Shown here: positions 7,061 to 14,185 of the stretch, in pieces
How the letters are laid out: each line of letters starts with the position of its first letter
Numbering within the stretch: the stretch's first letter is position 1
Source of the DNA: a virus
Reading direction: 5' to 3' (one strand)
DNA: 36,865 nt
Virus record (IMG/VR): IMGVR_UViG_3300020123_000146
Span: 1 to 36,865 of that record
The notes under the pieces: model-generated
Database searches by the model: none
What the model was told of the DNA's origin: nothing
Seen by the model: only the letters and a program-made list of their open reading frames with translations
Made by a program: the position numbers and the translations under genes

Positions 7061-8138
7061 CGTCGTCCTCCGTCAGGCGCAGATCACGGGCAATGGCAAG
7101 CGTTCGGCCGGTCTTGTCGGCCACACAATCCGCGTACGCGTCCGGCCACACCTCAGCCAAGCGCGCTAGGTTCACGTCGGGGCGGCGGTTCTGCTCAAAG
7201 TAGGTCCACGCTGGCTCGCCCCGGCCCTGCTCGACCATGGCCGCCTCAGTGCCGTCGAGCAGGCGCACCATCTCAGCCTTCGCCGCACCCTTAGCGCGCT
7301 TGGCTGCGGCCTCGGCCAGCCGCGCCGTTTCGTAGTCGCTGATCAGGTTGTGGACGGTCAGGCCGTCCAGCCGGGCCGAGCCGGCCCGCACCGGGTGCAC
7401 CCGGTTGTCGAGGTCGACCAAGTCGTCGGCGTACGCCTCCACGTCGACCTCGGGCCGCTGGCCGCCGAGCACGCACCGGTTCCAGAAGTCGGCCACCGCG
7501 GCCACGATGTCCGCTTCGAGCGGCGGGTCTCGGCGCACCACGTACTGCCGGTAGTCGTTGCCGCCAATGAGGCAGGCGACGTGGGTGTGGTCGTATCCGG
7601 TGACGGCCATCTGCCACACCACTTGGGCGAGCACGTCGTCAGGAACGTTGCGGCGCCACCGTTTCGACACGAACGCGTTGCGGGTCTTGACCTCCAGCGA
7701 ACAGATGGTGCCGGTTGTCATCGCGGTGCGCGCACGCTGCGCCTCGGCCAGCGCGAGCGGGCACACGCCGACCTGACGGTCGAGGGTGCACAGCATCCAT
7801 GACCGGCTGGGCCACTCCCCAGCACCGGCGACGAGACCGACGCGACGCACCGTGGACCGATTGCGGCGGGCCCACTCCCGGGCCACCGTGTCCTCGTGCA
7901 GGCGTCCCCACAGGGCGGCCTCACCGGCGTCGTCGTCGGGCAGCCGGTCGCGCTTGTCGTACCACACGTGCAGGGCGGTGCGGTGCTCGGCGACGCCCAT
8001 GATGGCGGCCACGTCGGATGAGCCGATGCCGCGGCGGCGGGCGGCCAACCAGTCGCGCTCGGGCGCGTCGGCCGGCAGCACCCGGTACGCGTCCGGGGTG
8101 ACCCGGCGGCCGGGGGCGATCAGGGCGGGCTGCGTCAT
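7053..8138 (-). CDS. YqaJ/lambda-exonuclease family nuclease
   Basis: A 361-residue YqaJ-type recombinase nuclease that would resect double-strand ends to give ERF its single-stranded substrate. Motifs in order: RRGIGSSDVAAIMG (35-48), WGRLHEDTVAREW (77-89), the metal-binding Asp120, SLEVKTRN (147-154) with the E-x-K pair, and VLAQVVWQMAVTGYDHTHVACL (169-190) with the conserved glutamines. The C-terminal third has a helical region (EAAAKRAKGAAKAEMVRLL) found in the phage members. The ATG at 8138 overlaps the upstream gene. Length fits the family. Confidence 0.88.
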   Translation of the reverse strand: MTQPALIAPGRRVTPDAYRVLPADAPERDWLAARRRGIGSSDVAAIMGVAEHRTALHVWYDKRDRLPDDDAGEAALWGRLHEDTVAREWARRNRSTVRRVGLVAGAGEWPSRSWMLCTLDRQVGVCPLALAEAQRARTAMTTGTICSLEVKTRNAFVSKRWRRNVPDDVLAQVVWQMAVTGYDHTHVACLIGGNDYRQYVVRRDPPLEADIVAAVADFWNRCVLGGQRPEVDVEAYADDLVDLDNRVHPVRAGSARLDGLTVHNLISDYETARLAEAAAKRAKGAAKAEMVRLLDGTEAAMVEQGRGEPAWTYFEQNRRPDVNLARLAEVWPDAYADCVADKTGRTLAIARDLRLTEDDVD

Positions 8139-8320
8139 GGCCGCACCTCGACCCATTGGCCGGGGTGCTTCTGTTTGGCGGTGGCCCGCTTGACGAGGAT
8201 CTGCTTGCCCCCGCCGGCCGGGGTCACCCACTTCGTGCCGGCCTTCGGCCCGTCGCACCAGATCGCGCCCGACACCTTGTGGTCGCCGAAGTCGTAGTAG
8301 TCGATGAATGCGCCGCTCAC
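8135..8320 (-). CDS. Small unknown protein upstream of YqaJ
   Basis: A 61-residue basic protein beginning with GTG at 8320, which overlaps the upstream stop (GTGA). The first half is aromatic and acidic (FIDYYDFGDHKVSG); the second is Lys-rich (KQILVKRATAKQKHPGQW). It may bind nucleic acid, but no family is recognised. The ATGA overlap with YqaJ suggests they are made together. Confidence 0.55.
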   Translation of the reverse strand: MSGAFIDYYDFGDHKVSGAIWCDGPKAGTKWVTPAGGGKQILVKRATAKQKHPGQWVEVRP

Positions 8321-8622
8321 CGGTCTGCCCTCCGCACGGCTCGCGCGTCCTCGGCGATCTCGCACCGGGCGCACTCGGGCGGCGTGTCCGTCGGGCTGCC
8401 GCACACCACACAGCAGCAGCCCGGGCACGGTTCCAGGTGAACCATGCCGTCGGTTTCGCCCACCACCACGGCCTGATCGCCGTCGCACACCGGGCACACC
8501 GTGGGCAGCGGCACCTCACCCGGCAGGGGCAGGTGGTCGCGTTCGAACGCGGCCCGCTCGGCCGCCGGCATCTCCCGGTCGAGGTAGCGGCGGTACTGCT
8601 CGTCAACAGTTGGCTGGGTCAT
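8317..8622 (-). CDS. Small zinc-ribbon-like protein
   Basis: A 101-residue protein with a charged helical N-terminus and a Cys-rich second half: CPVCDG (43-48), CPGCCCVVCG (66-75) and CARCE (84-88). Three CxxC pairs suggest one or two zinc ribbons. Start is ATG at 8622 overlapping the upstream stop. Function unknown; such proteins are frequent in actinophage early operons. Confidence 0.6.
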   Translation of the reverse strand: MTQPTVDEQYRRYLDREMPAAERAAFERDHLPLPGEVPLPTVCPVCDGDQAVVVGETDGMVHLEPCPGCCCVVCGSPTDTPPECARCEIAEDARAVRRADR

Positions 8623-8783
8623 CGCGGCCACTCCCCCGCCGTGATGTTCCGCCACTCGTCCTCGATCGTGAGCCGCTCGGCCCGGATGCGGCGCCGCCGG
8701 GCCCGCGTCTCGATCCGCTCGACCAGGCTGGAGACCAGCAGGGCGAACAACCCGCCGGCCACGAACCACGCCACGGCGCTCAC
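8619..8783 (-). CDS. 54-residue single-span membrane protein
   Basis: A short gene with GTG at 8783 overlapping the upstream stop and a TGA overlapping the next ATG. The protein has one hydrophobic segment (AWFVAGGLFALLVSSLV, residues 5-21) followed by a very basic stretch (RARRRRIRAER) and a short acidic end. The charge pattern places the C-terminus in the cytoplasm. Function unknown. Confidence 0.6.
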   Translation of the reverse strand: MSAVAWFVAGGLFALLVSSLVERIETRARRRRIRAERLTIEDEWRNITAGEWPR

Positions 8784-9034
8784 GGGGTGACCTCAGCCGG
8801 CGACGCTGCACGGTTCAGGTGGTTGCGGGCGTCGAGCAGCCGATCGACCACGTCGGCCACCGACCGGTTCGCGCGGATGTGGGCGAGGGCGGCGTCCAGT
8901 TCGGCGACCGCGTCGACCAGGCGGCGGCGGGCGATGGCGTCAAGGGCGGCGTCCAGCTCGGCGCGGTCCTGCTCGGGCAGCACGGCCGCCGGGTCGGGTC
9001 GGGCCGCCCCGCGGATGCGGTCGATCAGGCTCAT
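8780..9034 (-). CDS. Small helical early protein
   Basis: An 84-residue protein predicted to be almost entirely alpha-helical, with repeated ELDAAL segments (residues 26-31 and 45-50) that suggest a coiled coil or a two-helix hairpin. It overlaps both neighbours by four bases. No recognised family. Confidence 0.6.
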   Translation of the reverse strand: MSLIDRIRGAARPDPAAVLPEQDRAELDAALDAIARRRLVDAVAELDAALAHIRANRSVADVVDRLLDARNHLNRAASPAEVTP

Positions 9035-9315
9035 GAGGTCGCCTTTCGCTTGCGCCAGCTGCCGGCCTGCGGGCAGGTCACGAAGTGGCTGGCGCGCAGA
9101 TCGGTGAACTGGCAGCGGGCGGACCAGGGGATCACCTTGGCCAGGGGTCGCAGTGGCGCGGCCTTCGGGTCGATGCCGGCGTATGGCGCCAGCGCGATGT
9201 TGCCGGCTACCTCGCTCGGCTCGGCGTCGACGGGCATCGCCTTACCTGCCACGGTCTGCGCCCAGATGACGGGGGCGCCGCACGACTTGCACGGCTCGGT
9301 GCGGTAGTCGGTCAT
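9031..9315 (-). CDS. Small Cys-containing early protein
   Basis: A 94-residue protein with an N-terminal CKSCGAPVIWAQT (residues 9-21) knuckle and two more Cys near 68 and 81 with an intervening His, making a plausible single zinc site. The CxxCgapvIwa opening and a following MPVD segment are typical of a small conserved family in actinobacterial phages and hosts that has no assigned function. ATGA overlap on both sides. Confidence 0.62.
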   Translation of the reverse strand: MTDYRTEPCKSCGAPVIWAQTVAGKAMPVDAEPSEVAGNIALAPYAGIDPKAAPLRPLAKVIPWSARCQFTDLRASHFVTCPQAGSWRKRKATS

Positions 9316-9764
9316 GTCGGTTCAGCCCATTCCGGGCAGGCGTTGCGGATGATCGCCCGGAACTCGCCGGTGACGCTCAGGGTGTCGGCGGCGTGGCGGG
9401 GCTGGTGGGCGGGCGGCATGGTCAGCGCGCGCGGGGGCCGGCCGATGGCCGGCGGCGGCCAGGCGGCGGCCGCCAGGTCGGTTGGTGTGACCCGGATGCC
9501 GTACGGGCGCACCGGTTCGGCGGGCGGCTCGACGACGCTGCGGGTGAGCCGTTGGTCGTTGGCTTGGTCGGCGGCCCGCGCGGCGGCCCGGTCGTCGCGG
9601 GCCGCCCGGATGCGCTGGCCGACGCTGTCGGCGGCGTAGCGGGCACGCCAGCACAGGTGGCCGACCTGGTCGAGCAGCCGGTCATGCACGCGCAGCTGCG
9701 CGTCGACGGCCGCCACCACGAAGGAGGCGGCGATCAGCACCGCCCAGGAGATCAGCGCGTTCAC
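9312..9764 (-). CDS. Membrane-anchored unknown protein
   Basis: A 150-residue protein starting with GTG at 9764. The first 20 residues (ALISWAVLIAASFVVAAV) form a membrane anchor without an obvious cleavage site. A basic helical region and a Pro-rich stretch (about 75-120) follow, and the C-terminus (TGEFRAIIRNACPEW) looks folded. Most of the protein would be cytoplasmic or surface-exposed depending on topology, which I cannot settle. Function unknown. Confidence 0.55.
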   Translation of the reverse strand: MNALISWAVLIAASFVVAAVDAQLRVHDRLLDQVGHLCWRARYAADSVGQRIRAARDDRAAARAADQANDQRLTRSVVEPPAEPVRPYGIRVTPTDLAAAAWPPPAIGRPPRALTMPPAHQPRHAADTLSVTGEFRAIIRNACPEWAEPT

Positions 9765-10309
9765 AGCGCACCGTCCTCACCGGACAGGAGCGGGCCGCAG
9801 CGCCACTCCACGATCTCGCGCTCACCCGTCTTGACGATCTTCGGCACCGCGGCCAACGCGTCCGGGTCGGGCACCTCCTCGGTGAACGGCTCGGTGCCGA
9901 TCACGACCCGCTCGCACACCTCGTCCCGGGCGGCCTGCGCGTAAAGGGCGATGCCGCCGAACGCGCGCCACACCATGTACGAGTTGTCGGTGCGGCCGGG
10001 GGTCTTGTTGGCGTGGCCCATGGCCCGGGCCACGTTGGCGAGCTGCGTGCGAAGGTCGGGCTTGGTGTCCCAGCTGTACGGGGCGCTCAGGTAGATAGGC
10101 AGCGAGGGAAGCGCGCAGTCAGGGATGTAGCGGCCGAGGTAGGGCAGCTGCACGTCGGGGTGCTCGTCCAGCCAGTCGGCCAGCTCGCGCAGCCCTGAGG
10201 TAAACGCTGCCCGCTCGGCGGCCTCGTGCATGCGCTCGGCCGCGGCGGCGTGGTCGTCATCCTCGACCTCGAACGGGTCGATGTCGGTGGTTGCCTTTAC
10301 GATGGTCAC
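9761..10309 (-). CDS. Unknown early protein, 182 residues
   Basis: A soluble 182-residue protein with a GTG start at 10309. The N-terminal 45 residues are acidic and helical; the middle (LPSLPIYLSAPYSWD, about 68-82; RAMGHANKTPGRTDNSYMVWRAFGG, about 95-119) is well conserved in feel and likely folded. Proteins with a similar helical N-terminus and a wholly unknown core are common in Streptomyces phage early regions. It follows a 215-base gap and probably heads the main early gene string after the first three genes. Confidence 0.6.
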   Translation of the reverse strand: MTIVKATTDIDPFEVEDDDHAAAAERMHEAAERAAFTSGLRELADWLDEHPDVQLPYLGRYIPDCALPSLPIYLSAPYSWDTKPDLRTQLANVARAMGHANKTPGRTDNSYMVWRAFGGIALYAQAARDEVCERVVIGTEPFTEEVPDPDALAAVPKIVKTGEREIVEWRCGPLLSGEDGAL

Positions 10310-10380
10310 GGAGCACCTCTCTGCTCTGTCCCGCGTCCCCCCGTCGTCTCACCGGCGGGGGTCGCTTCGTTTTCGGGGGA

Positions 10381-10408
10381 CCGGCCGCGCCGCAGGGTGC
10401 GCGGCCGG
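10381..10408. terminator. Strong hairpin in the early operon gap
   Basis: A perfect 10-bp inverted repeat, CCGGCCGCGC at 10381-10390 and GCGCGGCCGG at 10399-10408, with an 8-base loop. It lies between the minus-strand genes at 10525 and 10309. There is no U-run on either side, so it may be an attenuator or an RNA-stabilising element rather than a full terminator. Confidence 0.45.
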
Positions 10409-10524
10409 GGGTTGCTCGTGAAGCTGGTGACGGCGTCCGCCCGGCCCCGGGACCACGACCCGATGGACCGCGCGACCCTTGTCGGGCCCGTCCGGCGAGG
10501 GCCGGGCGGACGCGTGACCCGGAC

Positions 10525-10971
10525 CTACTCGGCGACCGTCCCGGCGGCCGTCGAACTGGTCGGGTCGCCCGCGCCGGTGCCGTCGCCTGCCGCCGGCTCC
10601 GTCGCGGGGGTGGTGGGGGTGGTTGGGGCCGGGTCGGCCGCGTTGATCCGCGAGTCGAAGTCGGCCAGCCGCTGGGCCACACTGGCCAGGCGGGTCTGCT
10701 CGTCCGGGCTCAGCTTCGGCGCGATGCTCTGCGCGAAGTCGGCCAGCTCGCGCGCCAGGTCGGCGTCGACGGTGCTGATCGAGGACACGATGGTGTCGAG
10801 GTCGGCGTCCAGTTCGGCGTGGAAGTCGTCCATGAGGTCTCCCTTGTTGGCCGCGAGCGCGGCGAGGATGGGCCCGGTGATGGCCGCCGGGTCGGCTTGG
10901 TGGATGTGGACCGTGACGTGGATGCACAGCGGCGGCGCGGAAACCGCCAGCTGCGCCGGCTGGTCGCTCAC
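10525..10971 (-). CDS. Unknown acidic early protein with disordered tail
   Basis: A 148-residue protein. I chose GTG at 10971, eight bases after the previous stop, giving MSDQPAQLAV and a strand-rich PLCIHVTVHIHQADPAA segment; an ATG at 10831 (MDDFHAELD) is the alternative. The middle is helical and acidic with a likely coiled coil (about 55-100), and the last 35 residues are Pro/Thr/Ala-rich and disordered. Short coiled-coil proteins with this opening occur beside secreted genes in actinophages; function unknown. Confidence 0.5.
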   Translation of the reverse strand: MSDQPAQLAVSAPPLCIHVTVHIHQADPAAITGPILAALAANKGDLMDDFHAELDADLDTIVSSISTVDADLARELADFAQSIAPKLSPDEQTRLASVAQRLADFDSRINAADPAPTTPTTPATEPAAGDGTGAGDPTSSTAAGTVAE

Positions 10972-10978
10972 CAGCAGG

Positions 10979-11377
10979 TCAGATGATCGCGATGCGGAAG
11001 CTGCTGATCGTGTCGTTCCACGGCGGGAACGACCCGCCGAAGTTGATGTTGTTGGGCGACGGCACGTCGAGTTCGTTGACGCCGCCACAGTTGGTCGACA
11101 GATAGAACTTGAGCCCGTAGCCACTGCCGTAGGTGGCCTGCGCGGACGAGATCGCGTTGTCCCAGACCACGCCGCCCTCGGTCATGTTGTGGCAGGTGGT
11201 GCCGTACAGGGAGATCGGTAGCGACCACTTGGTGCCGCCGCCGTTGGCGTCCATCCAGACGCAGCCGATGCCCGCGCTGCAGTCCGAGAACGAGGCCGAC
11301 GCGGGGGTCGCCACGACGAGCGAGAGACCCGCCGCCACGGCGAGCACGGCCAGGAGGCCGAGGATGCGCTTACGCAC
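10979..11377 (-). CDS. Secreted crystallin-like protein (I36 inhibitor-like)
   Basis: A 132-residue secreted protein. The N-terminus has two or three basic residues, a hydrophobic core and an ASA cleavage site near residue 28. The mature part opens with CSAGIGCVWMDANGGGTKW, a pattern seen in the small beta/gamma-crystallin fold of Streptomyces peptidase inhibitor family I36 and related proteins; four Cys could form two disulphides. GTG at 11377 follows GGAAGGA five bases upstream, a good ribosome site. A secreted protein in a phage early operon is unusual and suggests an effect on the host cell surface or its proteases. Inhibitor activity is only inferred. Confidence 0.65.
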   Translation of the reverse strand: MRKRILGLLAVLAVAAGLSLVVATPASASFSDCSAGIGCVWMDANGGGTKWSLPISLYGTTCHNMTEGGVVWDNAISSAQATYGSGYGLKFYLSTNCGGVNELDVPSPNNINFGGSFPPWNDTISSFRIAII

Positions 11378-11447
11378 GAGGTTCCTTCCGGGTTGATGGG
11401 TTTTGCGGGGTTGCCCGTTGCCCGCGCGGGGGTTTGTCGGGGCCGGC

Positions 11448-11708
11448 TCAGCTCTGACCGGCGTGTGCCATCGCGCGGGCGCCGCGCTTGCGGGTGGTGG
11501 CGGGCAGGAACGTGGCCACCGGCACACCCATGGCGGCGGCGAGTTTGTCCAGCTCGCTGGGGCGCCACTCGATGCGCAGGCGCATCCGCTTCCACACGGA
11601 CACCTGTGACAGGCCGATCTGCTCGCCCACCCAGCGCTGGGTGAGTCCTCGCTTGAGTACCTCACGCTCTACGTTGGCTGCGATCTCGTCGGCTGTCGTT
11701 GTCCGCAT
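11448..11708 (-). CDS. Small XRE/HTH regulator at the head of the early operon
   Basis: An 86-residue protein made essentially of one helix-turn-helix domain (EREVLKRGLTQRWVGEQIGLSQVSVWKRM, about residues 14-42), followed by a short basic tail. I chose ATG at 11708 because GAGAG lies ten bases upstream; an ATG at 11729 would add seven residues. It is the first gene of the leftward early operon and diverges from another HTH gene at 11812 with about 100 bases between. This is the usual cro/repressor geometry, so it is probably Cro-like or an early regulator, binding the inverted repeat just upstream. Confidence 0.7.
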   Translation of the reverse strand: MRTTTADEIAANVEREVLKRGLTQRWVGEQIGLSQVSVWKRMRLRIEWRPSELDKLAAAMGVPVATFLPATTRKRGARAMAHAGQS

Positions 11709-11716
11709 GGGCGGTA

Positions 11717-11743
11717 GACTCTCATGCATAGCGTTAGAGAGTC
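11717..11743. promoter_or_regulatory. Inverted repeat between divergent regulators
   Basis: GACTCTC at 11717-11723 and GAGAGTC at 11737-11743 form a perfect 7-bp inverted repeat with a 13-base spacer. It lies just upstream of the leftward HTH gene and about 70 bases before the rightward one. A TTGACT on the minus strand (11745-11740) overlaps its edge. It is a good operator candidate, although I see no convincing -10 element at the right spacing. Confidence 0.5.
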
Positions 11744-11811
11744 AAGGGCGTGACCGATTCGTCTGCGGGAAACGGTTGACTCAATCCCGTGAGGCAGTCA
11801 GGCTTATCGGT

Positions 11812-12276
11812 ATGAGCATCGATGTCACGCCGAAGGCGACAGACTCACTCAACGGCCGTGTGGCCGCGCAAACGCGTGCGGTGATGGCCTTCCACCAGAT
11901 CCGTCAGTCGGAGTTGGCCCGCAAGATCGGCGTCACAGAGCAGTGGCTGTCGGTTCGCCTGCGTGGCGTGCAGATGATCGGCCTTGACGATCTTGAGAAG
12001 ATCGCGGCGGGCATCGGCGTCCAGGTCGCCGAACTGTTCCCAAGGTCAGATCGGGAAGTTACGGTTACGTATTCGTCGATGTCCGATGTGCCCGCCTTTG
12101 AGGAGGCCGGCCCATCCTGGCACATCCCAGCGCCCCGCCGCCCCGCGGACACGCGCCCGGGTGACCGCCGGCCCGCCGGCCACCCGGATCCCGCTCTACT
12201 CCAGGCGATTAGTCCCCGCCATCACCCGAACGTCCCCGCACGCACGTCACGCGTACATCCGGTGATCACCTCCTGA
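11812..12276 (+). CDS. XRE-family regulator, probable immunity repressor
   Basis: A 154-residue protein. Residues 15-70 contain a clear helix-turn-helix (IRQSELARKIGVTEQWLSVRL, then LDDLEKIAAGIGVQVAELF), the XRE/lambda-repressor type. The C-terminal half is Pro/Arg-rich and looks disordered, without a peptidase S24 domain, so it would not be cleaved like LexA or lambda CI. It is divergent from the early operon and directly upstream of the integrase gene on the same strand, which suits a repressor. No Shine-Dalgarno is evident before the ATG, so it may be translated from a leaderless or short-leader mRNA. Confidence 0.65.
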   Translation: MSIDVTPKATDSLNGRVAAQTRAVMAFHQIRQSELARKIGVTEQWLSVRLRGVQMIGLDDLEKIAAGIGVQVAELFPRSDREVTVTYSSMSDVPAFEEAGPSWHIPAPRRPADTRPGDRRPAGHPDPALLQAISPRHHPNVPARTSRVHPVITS

Positions 12277-12328
12277 CTAACCGAATCGCCTATCAACACC
12301 TACACGCAGTCAGCGAAGGATCACTAAT

Positions 12329-13177
12329 ATGTCCGACCTAATCGCACGGCATGCCACCTGGGCAAAATCCGGGGGCAGCGCCGATACAACGATCGACGCG
12401 CGGGTGCGCCTGCTCACCCACGCCGACCGCCACCTACCGCTGGGCCTAGACCGCGCCCACACAGAAGAACTCCAGGCGTACCAGTCCAACCCCGACTGGT
12501 CGGCGTGGACCCGCTACACCTACGACGGCCACCTGAGGGCGTTCTACCGCTGGGGGGTCGCCGCCGGGCACTACACGCTCGACCCCACCCTGGCGATCCC
12601 CCGGCCGCCAGAGGGCACCCGCCTCCCGGACCCGATCACCGATGTCGAGCTGACCTACCTGTTCGAGCACGCGCCCTGCTGGTGGCATCTGCCGCTCGCG
12701 CTGGCCGCGTACGCCGGGCTGCGGGTGTCCGAAATCGCACGCCTGAGACGCCAGGACATCACCGTGGACCGGATACGCGTACGCTGCGGGAAGGGCGGTA
12801 AAGACGCCTACGTCGACACCCACCCGATCGTCTGGGCGCTTGTTCGGGACCTGCCACCCGGCCGGGTCGTCCGCGACGACACCGGGGCCGAAGTGACCGG
12901 CTACCAGCTCACCAGCAGAGGTTGGTATCTGTTTCACTCGCTCGGGATGCCCGACGTGCACCTGCACCGCCTGCGTCACTGGCACGCAACGAGCCTGATC
13001 GAGCACGGGGCCGACCTGGAAACAGTGCGGCAATGCATGCGGCACGCAAACCTGTCGAGCACCGGCTGGTACGTGCTGATCTCCAACCCGGCTCGCCGGG
13101 CAGCCGTTCACCGGCTGCCGGCGATGGGACACGGGCCGGCTCTCATCCGGCCCGTGCCCACCGCCGAAGCGGCGTAG
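12329..13177 (+). CDS. int: Tyrosine integrase
   Basis: A 282-residue tyrosine recombinase that would integrate the phage by recombining attP with a host attB. The N-terminal SAM-like DNA-binding domain covers about residues 1-85. The catalytic residues are visible: Arg132 in YAGLRVSE, Lys155/158 in GKGGKD, His213 and Arg216 in HLHRLRHWHAT, His239 in MRHANLSST, and the nucleophile Tyr248 in GWYVL. GAAGGA eight bases before the ATG gives a good ribosome site. It is short because it lacks the extra arm-binding domain of many phage integrases. I could not identify attP or a tRNA-like core nearby. Confidence 0.9.
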   Translation: MSDLIARHATWAKSGGSADTTIDARVRLLTHADRHLPLGLDRAHTEELQAYQSNPDWSAWTRYTYDGHLRAFYRWGVAAGHYTLDPTLAIPRPPEGTRLPDPITDVELTYLFEHAPCWWHLPLALAAYAGLRVSEIARLRRQDITVDRIRVRCGKGGKDAYVDTHPIVWALVRDLPPGRVVRDDTGAEVTGYQLTSRGWYLFHSLGMPDVHLHRLRHWHATSLIEHGADLETVRQCMRHANLSSTGWYVLISNPARRAAVHRLPAMGHGPALIRPVPTAEAA

Positions 13178-13185
13178 ACAGCATG

Positions 13186-13231
13186 ACGAGCGGCTCGCGG
13201 CCCGTCTATGACAGGTCGGCGAGTCGCTCGT
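13186..13231. terminator. Bidirectional terminator hairpin between int and gntR
   Basis: ACGAGCGGCTCGC at 13186-13198 pairs with GCGAGTCGCTCGT at 13219-13231, thirteen base pairs with one G-U or A-C type wobble and a 20-base loop. It occupies the gap between two convergent genes, so it could end both transcripts. There is no long U-run, as is common in high-GC actinobacteria. Confidence 0.55.
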
Positions 13232-13232
13232 C

Positions 13233-13481
13233 TCACGTTGGGGGATTGTCCGCCACGAATATGCCCGCACCGGGCACGCCTGTCACCCAGCCGACAGCTT
13301 TGAGACGGTCGACCGCGGTGCGGATGGTCTGCTGCGAGACCTCATAGTGCGCTCGCATCTCAGCTGCAGACGGCAGTTTTGAACCGGGTGGGTAAGTGCC
13401 GGAGCGTATGTGGTTGATGACATCCGTCATCACAAGATCAACTTTGCTGGTCACGTTCATCTCCCTGGCAGGTGATGACAT
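13233..13481 (-). CDS. Small GntR-family regulator (DNA-binding domain only)
   Basis: An 82-residue GntR winged-helix protein: VDLVMTDVINHIRSGTYPPGSKLPS, then AAEMRAHYEVSQQTIRTAVDRLKAVGWV and the wing GVPGAGIFV. It has no effector-binding domain, so it is about a third of the usual GntR length. Such minimal proteins are frequent in actinophages and in Streptomyces plasmids (KorA-like controls). I chose ATG at 13481 with GGAGG nine bases upstream; an ATG at 13460 is the alternative. Two matching sites, one overlapping this start and one 53 bases upstream, suggest it represses itself. Confidence 0.75.
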   Translation of the reverse strand: MSSPAREMNVTSKVDLVMTDVINHIRSGTYPPGSKLPSAAEMRAHYEVSQQTIRTAVDRLKAVGWVTGVPGAGIFVADNPPT

Positions 13482-13489
13482 GTGATCAC
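13472..13489. promoter_or_regulatory. Operator candidate overlapping the gntR start
   Basis: An 18-base near-palindrome (GTGAT...ATCAC) containing GATGACATGTGATCA at 13474-13488. It shares 13 of 15 bases with the site at 13534-13548 read on the other strand (GATGACAnGTGATnA). It covers the gntR start codon, a position suited to autorepression. Confidence 0.5.
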
Positions 13490-13529
13490 ACCTCCTCCCC
13501 CCGGTCAACGCACCGCAAGTACTTGACTA

Positions 13530-13553
13530 CCTATCATCACCTGTCATCATAGG
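13530..13553. promoter_or_regulatory. Second GntR operator candidate with -35-like box
   Basis: A 24-base partial palindrome with CCTAT and ATAGG ends. On the minus strand it holds GATGACAGGTGATGA, the partner of the site at the gntR start. A TTGACT at 13523-13528 on the plus strand precedes it, and a weak -10 would fall inside it, so binding could also control the rightward gene at 13718. Confidence 0.5.
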
Positions 13554-13717
13554 TTGGCCACCGTCGCTCCCTGGCAGGGTCCGGCGGAGGCACCTCGGAC
13601 GCGGCGCTCGTGGGGCGTCTGCGTCCGAGGCCCGGGGTTGGCGCCGGGGGTGCGCGCACAGGGTCCGCGCCCTCGGCTGCCCGACCTATCAGCCTCAACC
13701 TGTCGGAGGCACACAGC

Positions 13718-13966
13718 ATGAGCACCATACCCAGCGATCTTGCCGACAAGCTCGACGAACGCCTCCGCGCGCACCAGGTCGAAGAGTTGCTGCAGCTGGC
13801 CCAGCGGTACGGCGTCGCCATGGAGGTCAACGGCGTCCCCGTGCTGGCGGTGCCCGTGGTCGACCTGATCGAACCCGCGCTGTGCGAGGCTCTCGACGAC
13901 AGTCCGCTGTGGCGGCTGTTCCCGGCAGACGCGGCCGGGTCTTGGCGACCGGAGCGCGCCGGCTGA
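13718..13966 (+). CDS. Small unknown protein of the control region
   Basis: An 82-residue soluble protein with GGAGG eight bases before the ATG. Residues 1-35 are a helical, acidic stretch (LADKLDERLRAHQVEELLQLAQRYG), and the rest looks mixed. Function unknown. It may be controlled by the operator at 13530-13553, since it is the first gene to its right. Confidence 0.6.
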   Translation: MSTIPSDLADKLDERLRAHQVEELLQLAQRYGVAMEVNGVPVLAVPVVDLIEPALCEALDDSPLWRLFPADAAGSWRPERAG

Positions 13967-13974
13967 GGTTGCGC

Positions 13975-13980
13975 TAGCCT
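13975..13980 (+). promoter_or_regulatory. -10 element for a leaderless transcript
   Basis: TAGCCT fits the TANNNT -10 pattern and ends seven bases before the ATG at 13988, so transcription would begin at or next to the start codon. No Shine-Dalgarno is present. This is the usual leaderless layout in actinobacteria. Confidence 0.45.
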
Positions 13981-13987
13981 CACCGCC

Positions 13988-14185
13988 ATGACCCCGCCCC
14001 CGAGCCTCAGCGACCTGACGTTCAGCCAGTGGCTGCACCTGTGGGGGTGGAAGTTCTTCACCGCGTGGGCATTCGCCATGCTGTGCGCGGTGTGGATCGT
14101 CATCGGTGCTTTCGGCGACCAGCGACGCCGGGAGGCGGCCGAGCGGGCGGCCGACGGTGGTGAGGGTCCGATCAGCCGGCGTTGA
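13988..14185 (+). CDS. Small single-span membrane protein
   Basis: A 65-residue protein with an aromatic amphipathic N-terminus, one membrane span (FFTAWAFAMLCAVWIVIGAF, about residues 24-43) and a charged cytoplasmic tail (DQRRREAAERAADGGEG). It appears to be leaderless and overlaps the convergent gene at 14172 tail to tail by 14 bases. Small membrane proteins in phage control regions often act in superinfection exclusion, but nothing here proves that. Confidence 0.6.
   Translation: MTPPPSLSDLTFSQWLHLWGWKFFTAWAFAMLCAVWIVIGAFGDQRRREAAERAADGGEGPISRR

Noticed and set aside
7160-7305. Partial matches to the TTAGCGCGCTAG operator in the YqaJ gene (also near 2560, 4190 and 28908-28990)
   Set aside because: Each lacks one half of the palindrome or its flanks and lies in coding sequence; chance matches are expected in GC-rich DNA.
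12277-13232. attP core or tRNA-like sequence beside the integrase
   Set aside because: I looked for a tRNA 3' end or direct repeats and found none that I can support; attP needs comparison with the host.
13416-13431. GATGAC-ATCC-GTCATC palindrome inside the GntR coding sequence as a third operator
   Set aside because: It encodes the conserved helix residues and has different spacing from the two good sites, so it is only mentioned as possible.
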